In this document: positions 1 through 5,734 of the stretch, in pieces | How the letters are laid out: each line of letters begins with the position of its first letter | Numbering within the stretch: the first letter of the stretch is position 1 | Assembly (NCBI GenBank): GCA_018817865.1 | Contig: JAHITG010000269.1 | Coordinates: forward strand, 1-5,799 | Direction: 5' to 3' | DNA from: Spirochaetota bacterium | Lineage (GTDB): Bacteria > Spirochaetota > JAHITG01 | Length of the DNA stretch: 5,799 nt | The notes under the pieces: generated by a model | What the model was told of the DNA's origin: nothing | Seen by the model: only the letters and a program-made list of their open reading frames with translations | Databases searched by the model: none | Translations under genes and position numbers: made by a program

Positions 1-1254
1 CCAAACCTGGTCGATTCAACTACCGGTGTTGGAGTAGATCTGGGGTTGACTTATGATTTTTCCAGGTTCATCAGGATATCCATGGTTGTTGCTAATTTAC
101 TGGAGCCGAATATCTCTTTTTTCAACGATGGGACAGAATATGTAAACCAGCAGTTAAGAGCCGGACTGGCCTGGCAGCTGGGAGATGTCTCTTTCCTGCA
201 GAATGCTCTTATATCGGTCGGGCTTGCCCAGATATCAAGAGACAGTGATGATAACAGAAGACCGGAGACCATTTATAAGGCCGGGTTTGAATTCTGGCAG
301 GTGAAACGTTCCCTGGGGTTCCGGTTCGGGTATAAAACGGTCTTTAATGTTTTTTCTTCCGGATTAACATTTAAACAGCCGATAAATCCGGCAAATATTC
401 TGGCAGTAAATTATGCCTTTAATTATCCCCTTGATTCCAAGAATTACAAGCATTACTTTTCTCTGAACTGGGAAGTGGAGTTCCCTGATCATTTCTATGA
501 TTACAGATCAGTAGATGATATTGAAGAAAATAATAAGATCATACAGGATAATTTCCGTAAAGGTATGGTGATCCTGAAATATAAGACAAAACCCAATGAT
601 AATCTGTATAATATTTCACTTATTCACTACGGTACACCTCAGCACACAAAACTGTTGATGGATCATAATAACCTGAAAGAAGATGAGACATTACCAACGG
701 AAGTTGAAGTGCCTTATAATGCAAAGGATTTTGAGCTGTATAAAGTACAGCCTATTGATACTATTGAGACCATTGCAGAGAAGTATTATGGTGACAGGCA
801 GTTGATCGGAAAGATCAAGAAATATAATATAATTGAGTTTTCAAAGTTAAGGCCGGGCCGTATTCTGATCATTAATGTTACTGAGAAAGACAGACAAATG
901 AAAAAGAAGTACGAATCAGATGCTCTTTTAAGACTAAAGAATAAAGAAGCAGAAAAATTAAAAGAAGAGAAAAAGGAAGAAAAGAAAAAGGAAGAAAAGA
1001 AAGAGGAAGAAAAGAAAGAGGAGAAGAAGGAAGAAGTTAAACCGGAAAAAACTGAAGTTCCTGATGATCTGGAAGGAGATGAAAAAGTCCATACGGTAGG
1101 AGCAGGAGACACACTTAGAAAGATCTCAATAAAATATTACAACGATCCTGAACTATGGAAGAAAATGGTGAAATATAACGGGATGAAGCCTCCCTATAGC
1201 CTCAAGCTTGGCCAGAAATTGAATATTCCGCCAAAAAGTGTGTTGATCAAGTAA
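1..1254 (+). CDS. PorV/UPF0164-like outer-membrane beta-barrel with two C-terminal LysM domains (5' partial)
   Basis: The frame is open from base 1, so the true start lies upstream; the TTG at 46 is only an internal codon. Counting from base 1 gives 417 residues. Residues 1-165 are alternating hydrophobic/polar strands with many aromatics and glycines (GVGVDLGLTYDF, LRAGLAW, AGFEFW, LGFRFGYKTVF, LAVNYAF, HYFSLNWEVEF), like the C-terminal half of PorV/UPF0164-type barrels. A linker leads to LysM 1 (about residues 246-293: YKVQPIDTIETIAEKYYGD, then LRPGRILIINV). A Lys/Glu-only-like stretch follows (about 300-348), then LysM 2 (about 363-410: HTVGAGDTLRKISIKYYND, then LKLGQKLNIP). LysM modules bind peptidoglycan GlcNAc. 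The inferred role is an outer-membrane protein whose periplasmic tail grips the cell wall. The domain calls are by motif; the lipid, porin or secretion role of the barrel is unknown. It converges with the GH5 gene downstream. Confidence 0.8.
   Translation, partial: PNLVDSTTGVGVDLGLTYDFSRFIRISMVVANLLEPNISFFNDGTEYVNQQLRAGLAWQLGDVSFLQNALISVGLAQISRDSDDNRRPETIYKAGFEFWQVKRSLGFRFGYKTVFNVFSSGLTFKQPINPANILAVNYAFNYPLDSKNYKHYFSLNWEVEFPDHFYDYRSVDDIEENNKIIQDNFRKGMVILKYKTKPNDNLYNISLIHYGTPQHTKLLMDHNNLKEDETLPTEVEVPYNAKDFELYKVQPIDTIETIAEKYYGDRQLIGKIKKYNIIEFSKLRPGRILIINVTEKDRQMKKKYESDALLRLKNKEAEKLKEEKKEEKKKEEKKEEEKKEEKKEEVKPEKTEVPDDLEGDEKVHTVGAGDTLRKISIKYYNDPELWKKMVKYNGMKPPYSLKLGQKLNIPPKSVLIK
960..1036 (+). 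repeat. Homopurine tract encoding a K/E low-complexity linker
   Basis: All 77 bases are A or G on the plus strand, built of irregular GAAGAAAAG-type units. In frame they encode an almost pure Lys/Glu linker between the two LysM domains. The spacing of K and E resembles charged single-alpha-helix segments, but this is not proved. The tract is prone to slippage and length variation, and the opposite strand gives only a Ser/Phe-rich shadow reading frame. Confidence 0.9.
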
Positions 1255-1361
1255 TTCGATCTTAATTATAAAGAAGAGTATAAGGATATTTTTTTTTAAA
1301 TATTATAATTTAAAAGTGCAGCACATTGTACATCTTTACTCATAGTTCCCCTGATGTTGTA
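1255..1361. other. Convergent intergenic gap without a clear terminator
   Basis: This 107-nt, very AT-rich gap lies between two converging genes. It contains a T10 run (1288-1297) that could help end plus-strand transcription, overlapping an AT-only inverted repeat (TTTAAAT, loop ATTATA, ATTTAAA at 1295-1314). No GC-rich hairpin followed by a T tract is visible on either strand, so termination may be Rho-dependent or by overlap of the two transcripts. Confidence 0.4.
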
Positions 1362-3389
1362 TTAGTTTTTTAACAATTGTATGCTTCTTATATTGCCCAA
1401 ACCTTCAACGGAAGGAGAGGACATGACACACTTTAGAATATTCAGACCTTTCCTGAGGTGAACGGATCTTCCCTTCACCTCTTTATATTTAAACCATTCT
1501 CCGGTATCAGGTAAAATAATAGTGTCTGTAAGTTTTTCATTCAGATAAACTTCCATTTTTACATTAGTACAGGGTGAGCTGAAAAGAGAGCTGAAAAGAT
1601 ACTCTGCTTCAAAAGGTGAGTCGATCTCCCATTGAAAGGACTCTTTATCGCTGATATGACCTATATTCGGCGGATTATTATGCCATTCGATACAGAGATC
1701 CTCTCTTCGATTCAGTTCAATATTATGCAGGGGTGTCAGCAGAATATCATGATCCAGTGAAGGTTTCAACAAGTTCATGCCGGGCTTCTCTTTTATTGGA
1801 ATCACATTTACAGAATGAAGCTCCATGATCTTCTCTCCCGGAGAGAGACCTTTTACCTCTAACAGGTGAGGACCCTTCTGAAATTCAACTTTTCCGATCT
1901 CTATATTTGTGGAACCGTCATAATCTCCCGGTGTCTCCTTGAGATTCAAGATCCGATAATTGTAATTATCGATCAATAGCTCTATTCCAGGATCATTATT
2001 AGTGGCCCCGTAATTAAGACTGATCTTATATGGTCCGTCTTTCTCTATATTGATCTTCCATATAGCTGAATCACCGCTGCTCCAGGATGTGAAACTGGAC
2101 GCTAGTCTGTTCCAGTTGACCCTGATCCCCTTGTGCTCCTGCTTCCGCAGGAGTAATCCGTTCCGCGGGATCAGGATATGACCGTCTTTATATAGAGATC
2201 GGACCAGAGTGTATTTTTTTTTGTTCGAAAAGAAGTTCTTGACCATGAATTCATAAAGAGAATTCTTCTTTAATTTTTTTGTGTGAAAGCTTTTAAACAG
2301 CTTCTCCATATTCCTGAAGGAAAGAACCTTCATGTCCGGAACTTTCCATCCTGTATAGATGCCGGCCAGTCCCCACATATCCTCCTCATCAGTCATGATC
2401 TTTTTATAATTCCAGATATTCCAGGGCCATTGATACTCTGTGAAGATCCTCATGTATCGCCTTAAAAATTCTACTCCTCCTTTGGTCATGGACATGGAGT
2501 TGAACTCTCCCACATGGATGGGGACATCAAAGTATTCCTGTGCCGCTCTTAAGGATGGGAGAAAGACCTGATACCCTTGCTTGATCCGGCTCATGTCATC
2601 TTCAGCCGCAAAACCGGGATAATAATGGAAACTATAGACCACGTTCTTCCAGCCCATGGAATCCGGCCTGGGCATCCTGTGAATACCTTTCAAGGCATCT
2701 TCCATGTATATGATATGCCTCTTGTCGATCTTTCGGATCGCTTTATAGATCCTGTCATAAAGCTCCATTAAAGTCTTGATGTCCGGAACACCCATGGCTT
2801 CATTCAGAATATCGTATCCTGCCACGATCGGTTCGTCTTTAACCTTTTCAGCGATCTTCTCCCACATCCGGATCAATTCTTTAATATACTTTTCATCTCC
2901 CCAGAGCCGGTTCTGCTGCTTTTCTCCCAGTATACCGGAGTCGTTACTCTGTCCTCCGGGAGCACCGTGAAAGTCGATCAACAGATACAGATTGTATTTT
3001 TTACACCAGCGGATGGCTCTGTCCAGATAGGACATCTCTTTATTGGAATATCTTTTATCGAACAGGGCTCTGTACCAGAAAGGAAGCCTGATAAAGTTGA
3101 TCCCCAGTCCTGCGAGATATTGGATATCCTCTTCAGTAATAAAATTATCCAGATAGAGTTTATACAATTGATCACTTTTATCTGGGCCAAACCGTTTCTC
3201 CAGAAGGTCAAAAATATCCCTGCCGGCTGTTATTCCCTCCAACTCATTCAATTTCAGCATCCAGGGTTCGATCAAAAGCCAATTTCCCAGGTTAAAACCA
3301 CCCAAAAAGACTCTTTTATCCTGTTCATCAACGATATACTTGCCTTTAGTCTTCAGGAATTGTGTCTGTTGTGGCTTGCTCCATGTCAT
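1362..3389 (-). CDS. GH5 family glycoside hydrolase (beta-glucanase) with two C-terminal beta-sandwich modules
   Basis: The protein has 675 residues. The GH5 catalytic barrel spans about 14-370, opening with GGFNLGNWLLIEPWM and holding LLIDFHGAPGGQ, both resembling exo-beta-1,3-glucanases (Exg1/GH5_9 type). All eight canonical GH5 active-site residues are visible: R101, H141, N196, E197 (acid/base, in ILNEA instead of the usual NEP), H255, Y257, E295 (nucleophile, in HVGEF) and W326. Residues 395-532 and 536-673 are two beta-sandwich modules like CBM6/35 or fucosidase-tail domains (WKINIEKDGPYKISLNY; LPDTGEWFKYKEV, then LRKGLNILKC), probably carbohydrate-binding. The substrate is inferred as beta-glucan; the subfamily is uncertain. 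ATG 3389 has TAA two codons upstream (TAA AAG ATG) and a weak GGGG as SD. No signal peptide starts here, although an in-frame signal-peptide-like leader lies just before that stop. It is transcribed alone, downstream of the radical SAM gene's terminator. Confidence 0.85.
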   Translation of the reverse strand: MTWSKPQQTQFLKTKGKYIVDEQDKRVFLGGFNLGNWLLIEPWMLKLNELEGITAGRDIFDLLEKRFGPDKSDQLYKLYLDNFITEEDIQYLAGLGINFIRLPFWYRALFDKRYSNKEMSYLDRAIRWCKKYNLYLLIDFHGAPGGQSNDSGILGEKQQNRLWGDEKYIKELIRMWEKIAEKVKDEPIVAGYDILNEAMGVPDIKTLMELYDRIYKAIRKIDKRHIIYMEDALKGIHRMPRPDSMGWKNVVYSFHYYPGFAAEDDMSRIKQGYQVFLPSLRAAQEYFDVPIHVGEFNSMSMTKGGVEFLRRYMRIFTEYQWPWNIWNYKKIMTDEEDMWGLAGIYTGWKVPDMKVLSFRNMEKLFKSFHTKKLKKNSLYEFMVKNFFSNKKKYTLVRSLYKDGHILIPRNGLLLRKQEHKGIRVNWNRLASSFTSWSSGDSAIWKINIEKDGPYKISLNYGATNNDPGIELLIDNYNYRILNLKETPGDYDGSTNIEIGKVEFQKGPHLLEVKGLSPGEKIMELHSVNVIPIKEKPGMNLLKPSLDHDILLTPLHNIELNRREDLCIEWHNNPPNIGHISDKESFQWEIDSPFEAEYLFSSLFSSPCTNVKMEVYLNEKLTDTIILPDTGEWFKYKEVKGRSVHLRKGLNILKCVMSSPSVEGLGNIRSIQLLKN

Positions 3390-3392
3390 CTT

Positions 3393-3449
3393 TTACCCCA
3401 TGATCAGTATAAAAAATAAAATACCTGCTGTATAGAGGTATCTTTTCAT
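3393..3449 (-). CDS. Short signal-peptide-like leader ORF, in frame with GH5 gene but closed by TAA
   Basis: The frame reads MKRYLYTAGILFFILIMG and then TAA (3395-3393); after one AAG codon comes the GH5 ATG in the same frame. The peptide has a KR n-region, a hydrophobic core of about 14 residues and a terminal Gly, which is the shape of a secretion signal. A Cys at the stop position would complete a lipobox-like LIMG-C. A strong sigma70-type promoter ends about 12 nt upstream of this ATG, so the leader is almost certainly transcribed with the GH5 gene. It has no SD. It may be the detached export signal of the GH5 enzyme (nonsense mutation or sequence error) or a short upstream ORF coupled to GH5 translation. 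Confidence 0.55.
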   Translation of the reverse strand: MKRYLYTAGILFFILIMG

Positions 3450-3466
3450 ACGATACTTTTTTTTTC

Positions 3467-3496
3467 TATATATACTAATTGAAATCAGCTTGTCAA
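3467..3496 (-). promoter_or_regulatory. Sigma70-type promoter of the GH5 gene
   Basis: On the minus strand a perfect -35 TTGACA (3496-3491) is followed by a TATATATA run (3474-3467). It offers a -10 TATATA at 16-nt (3474-3469) or 18-nt (3472-3467) spacing. Transcription would begin near 3461, leaving a leader of about 12 nt to the short signal-like ORF at 3449 and about 72 nt to the GH5 ATG at 3389. Confidence 0.7.
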
Positions 3497-3601
3497 GATA
3501 ATGAATAATGCTGAAAGTTTAAAAACAAAACTCTATCAGCTATTTAAAGGGCCATATCTCTTGGGCTTGTTGCCCAAATAACATTTTATATAATTTTTTA
3601 T

Positions 3602-3624
3602 GTAGCAAGGGGCTTTAGCCCCGC
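3602..3624 (+). repeat. REP-like hairpin, left copy
   Basis: GTAG (3602-3605), CAA, then stem GGGGC (3609-3613), loop TTTA and stem GCCCC (3618-3622), followed by GC. The GTAG head next to a GC-rich hairpin is the signature of REP sequences tied to RAYT transposases. Confidence 0.65.
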
Positions 3625-3625
3625 T

Positions 3626-5410
3626 TTAATATAAAAAAAAGGCGCCCCTAAAGGGGCTTGCTACATTTTTATGCTTTGGGCAACAAGCCCTCTTTTTATT
3701 AGACTGTGGTGTTATCATTCTCATTTTCCAGGTTTTCTTTACGCCGGTTCTCTTCTCTGAATATACTTTCTCCCCTGTAAGAGGATGAACTCCCGAATAA
3801 TAAATTGCAGCTGATAATGTCATGGGAATAGGGATGAACTCCTGAAACTGTTCGTTTTTAATCCGATTTTTCAGGATGTAATTGGAAAGCTCCTTCTCTG
3901 TTTTTTCGTCGGCACCCGGATGTCCAACAATAAAATAGGGCATTAAATACTGTCTTTTATTCCTGTTTTTACTTTTTTTATAGAATATTTCTGCAAATTT
4001 ATCGTAAAGCCGTGAGGAAGGTTTGTTCATTATATTTAATACTTTATCTGAGCAGTGTTCGGGTGCAACTGATAACTGTCCGGGAGTATAATAGGTGACC
4101 AGCTCATCAATAAACTCCTGATCAGGCAATGCCAGGTCATACCGTATGCCGGAATTAATAAAGACTGCTTTTACTTCGTCCAATTCCCTGATGCTTTTTA
4201 AAAGTTTTAAATATGGCTTTGATGAGATCTCCAGGTTTGTGCATATTTGGGGATAGATACAACTGGAACGCCTGCATTTCTCTTTAGCTGTTTTGTTTTT
4301 ACAGAAAGTTCCATACATGTTAGCTGTGGGTCCGCCGATATTACTGACAGTGATCTCTTTGTTTTTATTTTTTGCTAAAGCAAGGACTTCGTTTTTTACG
4401 GATGAGCTGCTGCGGCTCTGGATGATATTCCCCTGATGAAGGGCAAGAGTACAGAAACTGCATCCGCCATAGCAGCCTCGATGGGAAAAGATAGAGCTTT
4501 CAACAACCTGTAAAGCAGGAATTTTATTCTTATACTGTGGATGAGCTTTACGGGTAAATGGCAGTTCGAAGATTTTATCCAGTTCTTCTGTGGGTAACGG
4601 ATAGGCAGGCGGGTTGACAAGGATCCCCCTGCTGAGAGATCCCTGGTATAAGGGGAGAGCATTGTAGGGATTCAGGTTTTTCATCACCAGGGAGGTCATT
4701 TTATTGAAAGAAGGTTTACTCACCTTAACCTCCTCAAAAGAGGGCAGGTTGATGTTTTTTTCAAAGGAAGCTTTATCTTTCATGTTTACAGGAATGACCG
4801 TGCCCCGTATATATTTTATTTCATGGAAAGGTATTCCTTTCTTCAGCCTGGAGACTATCTCTTTCAAGGGAGCTTCTCCGTTACCGTAAACTAAAAGGTC
4901 GGCTTTAGAGTCAAGGAGGACAGAAGGCCGTATCTTGTCGGAATAATAGTCATAATGAGCTATCCGCCGCAGGCTGGCTTCTATCCCGCCGATAATAACA
5001 GGTACATTTTTAAATGCCTCTCTGATCCTGTTAGTATAGACGATCGTAGGGAGGTAGGGGCGTTTTCCCGGTTGGTTACCTTCGCTATAAGGATCACTGG
5101 AGCGGATCTTCCTTTGTGCTGTATATAAAGCGAGCATGGAATCCAGATTTCCGGCTGTCACTCCAAAAAAAAGATCAGGCCTTCCCATTTTTTTAAAATC
5201 ATCCGTGCTGTGCCAGTCCGGTTGGGCTATGATCCCTACTTTTAATTTCAGAGACGATAAGTAGCGTCCTATGATAGAAGCGGCAAAAGCCGGATGGTCC
5301 ACATATGCATCACCGGAAACAATGATAACATCTAATGTGTCATATCCCAATTTTTTCATTTCCGAACGGTTCGCAGGTAAAAATTTAGTGTTGTCTGGTA
5401 TATTCATCAT
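3626..5410 (-). CDS. UPF0313/YgiQ-family radical SAM protein, C-terminus probably frameshifted
   Basis: The open frame has 594 residues. Residues about 20-150 form the UPF0313 N-terminal region (VSGDAYVDHPAFAASIIGRY, IAQPDW, IIGGIEASLRRIAHYDYYSD). The radical SAM cluster motif CYGGCSFC holds C313, C317 and C320, which bind the [4Fe-4S] cluster that cleaves S-adenosylmethionine. A second cysteine set, C370, C379, C384 and C390 (in CRRSSCIYPQIC), is typical of this family and may hold another metal site. SVAPEHCS and QFQEFIPIPMTLSAAIYYSG are further family motifs. The substrate of the family is not established. ATG 5410 (or the next codon, 5407) is the earliest possible start, since TAA lies two codons before; no SD is visible. 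After GEKVYS (about residue 551) the frame turns unlike the family and its last roughly 20 residues are encoded by the repeat element. A shifted frame ends in TAATAA at 3701-3696 instead, giving about 572 residues. Confidence 0.85.
   Translation of the reverse strand: MMNIPDNTKFLPANRSEMKKLGYDTLDVIIVSGDAYVDHPAFAASIIGRYLSSLKLKVGIIAQPDWHSTDDFKKMGRPDLFFGVTAGNLDSMLALYTAQRKIRSSDPYSEGNQPGKRPYLPTIVYTNRIREAFKNVPVIIGGIEASLRRIAHYDYYSDKIRPSVLLDSKADLLVYGNGEAPLKEIVSRLKKGIPFHEIKYIRGTVIPVNMKDKASFEKNINLPSFEEVKVSKPSFNKMTSLVMKNLNPYNALPLYQGSLSRGILVNPPAYPLPTEELDKIFELPFTRKAHPQYKNKIPALQVVESSIFSHRGCYGGCSFCTLALHQGNIIQSRSSSSVKNEVLALAKNKNKEITVSNIGGPTANMYGTFCKNKTAKEKCRRSSCIYPQICTNLEISSKPYLKLLKSIRELDEVKAVFINSGIRYDLALPDQEFIDELVTYYTPGQLSVAPEHCSDKVLNIMNKPSSRLYDKFAEIFYKKSKNRNKRQYLMPYFIVGHPGADEKTEKELSNYILKNRIKNEQFQEFIPIPMTLSAAIYYSGVHPLTGEKVYSEKRTGVKKTWKMRMITPQSNKKRACCPKHKNVASPFRGAFFLY
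3633..3657 (-). terminator. Intrinsic terminator of the radical SAM gene, made from a REP hairpin
   Basis: On the minus strand, GCCCC-TTTA-GGGGC (3657-3644) is followed by GCC and eight T residues (3640-3633). This is a compact GC stem, four-base loop and T tract, correctly oriented to end transcripts from the radical SAM gene before the GH5 promoter. The short 5-bp stem and 3-nt spacer make it moderate rather than ideal. Confidence 0.6.
3641..3664 (-). repeat. REP-like hairpin, right inverted copy
   Basis: Read on the minus strand: GTAG (3664-3661), CAA, stem GCCCC (3657-3653), loop TTTA, stem GGGGC (3648-3644), then GCC. Head and loop are identical to the left copy, while both stem arms are exchanged for their partners, so pairing is kept although the bases differ. 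Confidence 0.65.
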
Positions 5411-5480
5411 TTTTTATATTTAATATAGTCAGAATGATCCTGTCTTTATTTCTTCATTGCAGTTTCTTACCTAAGGGATG

Positions 5481-5588
5481 TTAAAAGATATATTCAACAA
5501 ACAGAGCAATGAGTGCCGCTAACCCCAGGCATAGAACGCAGGTAATGATTATTTTTATGGCTAAAGGAAATTTTTTCATGATACGCAT
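5481..5588 (-). CDS. Possible single-TM microprotein of 32-35 residues
   Basis: ATG 5579 opens a 32-codon frame ending in TAA at 5483-5481; an in-frame ATG at 5588 would add MRI. The product begins MKKFPLAIKIIITC and continues as one hydrophobic helix (LGLAALIALF) ending EYIF, with basic residues only at the N-terminus, as expected for a small inner-membrane protein with N-in topology. No SD precedes either ATG. A good promoter ends 1-10 nt upstream, so the transcript would start almost at the ATG (leaderless). It lies 70 nt before the radical SAM gene on the same strand and may share its transcript. I do not recognise a family; it could be a chance frame. Confidence 0.4.
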   Translation of the reverse strand: MRIMKKFPLAIKIIITCVLCLGLAALIALFVEYIF

Positions 5589-5616
5589 AGTATAGAGTTT
5601 TAAATAATAATATCAA
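5589..5616 (-). promoter_or_regulatory. Sigma70-type promoter for the microprotein/radical SAM unit
   Basis: On the minus strand, -35 TTGATA (5616-5611), a 16-nt spacer and -10 TATACT (5594-5589); each hexamer is one base from consensus. Predicted initiation is near 5582, just before the ATG at 5579 and about 170 nt before the radical SAM start. Confidence 0.6.
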
Positions 5617-5666
5617 GGGATTTATAACCTGTTGCTTCACAGAAAAGAGAAATTAAGAAATAATTG

Positions 5667-5695
5667 TTGAAATTGAAATACCGAATAGTTATATT
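5667..5695 (+). promoter_or_regulatory. Sigma70-type promoter of the rightmost gene
   Basis: TTGAAA (5667-5672), a 17-nt spacer and TATATT (5690-5695), each one base from consensus with ideal spacing. It would start transcripts near 5702, about 33 nt before the ATG at 5735, and is divergent from the promoter at 5589-5616. Confidence 0.65.
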
Positions 5696-5722
5696 TTAAG
5701 GAAGATTTTTATCTGTAATTAT

Positions 5723-5730
5723 AAGGAGGT
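5723..5730 (+). promoter_or_regulatory. Strong Shine-Dalgarno, AAGGAGGT
   Basis: Full complementarity to the 16S anti-SD, four bases before ATG 5735. It fixes the start of the rightmost gene and shows that this organism does use SD pairing, in contrast to the SD-less starts of the minus-strand genes. Confidence 0.85.
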
Positions 5731-5734
5731 CCAT

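Larger units (their letters stand above)
3561..3692. repeat. Composite inverted repeat, BIME-like (two inverted REP-like units)
   Basis: The outer arms are an exact 16-bp inverted pair, GGGCTTGTTGCCCAAA (3563-3578) against 3675-3690; each arm is itself partly palindromic (GGGC, 5-nt loop, GCCC). The inner arms are two GTAGCAA-headed hairpins facing each other. This architecture matches bacterial interspersed mosaic elements mobilised in trans by RAYT (REP-associated Y1) transposases, which recognise a GTAG/GGAG tetranucleotide 5' of a small hairpin. No transposase lies in this window. No clear target-site duplication is visible. The element fills most of the gap between the radical SAM and GH5 genes. 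Confidence 0.7.
5411..5734. other. Divergent intergenic region
   Basis: These 324 nt separate the radical SAM gene from the rightmost gene. They hold the possible microprotein (5481-5588), two back-to-back sigma70-like promoters (5589-5616 minus, 5667-5695 plus) with about 50 nt between the -35 boxes, and an SD. Bases 5411-5480 show no promoter, hairpin or SD that I can support. No palindromic operator is evident between the promoters. Confidence 0.6.

Noticed and set aside
46..48. TTG at 46 as the start of the barrel/LysM gene
   Set aside because: The frame is open to base 1 and codes for barrel-like sequence (GVGVDLGLTYDF) across this codon, with no SD; the gene continues off the left edge.
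786..1112. Ser/Phe-rich minus-strand reading frame of 108 codons
   Set aside because: It is the antisense of the homopurine K/E tract; its composition is low-complexity and it lies inside a well-supported plus-strand gene.
1295..1314. AT-only hairpin TTTAAAT/ATTTAAA as a terminator
   Set aside because: The stem has no GC pairs and the T run precedes rather than follows it; it is too weak to call as a terminator.
3393..3395. Recoding of the TAA between leader and GH5 as an amino acid (for example selenocysteine)
   Set aside because: Selenocysteine uses TGA, and TAA is used as an ordinary stop elsewhere in this window (for example the ends of the barrel and GH5 genes); no recoding signal is evident.
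2967..3419. Plus-strand frame of 150 codons opposite the GH5 N-terminus
   Set aside because: It lies antisense to conserved GH5 catalytic-domain sequence and encodes no recognisable domain; it is a shadow frame.
3561..3692. CRISPR array or complete insertion sequence
   Set aside because: There are only two inverted units with no regular direct repeats or spacers, and no transposase frame is present.
3678..3697. Plus-strand GGGC-AACAA-GCCC followed by TCTTTTT as a terminator
   Set aside because: Only a 4-bp stem, and no plus-strand gene ends nearby; it is better explained as the outer arm of the repeat.
4396..4662. Second minus-strand frame of 88 codons within the radical SAM gene
   Set aside because: It overlaps the C313/C317/C320 cluster region in another frame and has no features of its own.
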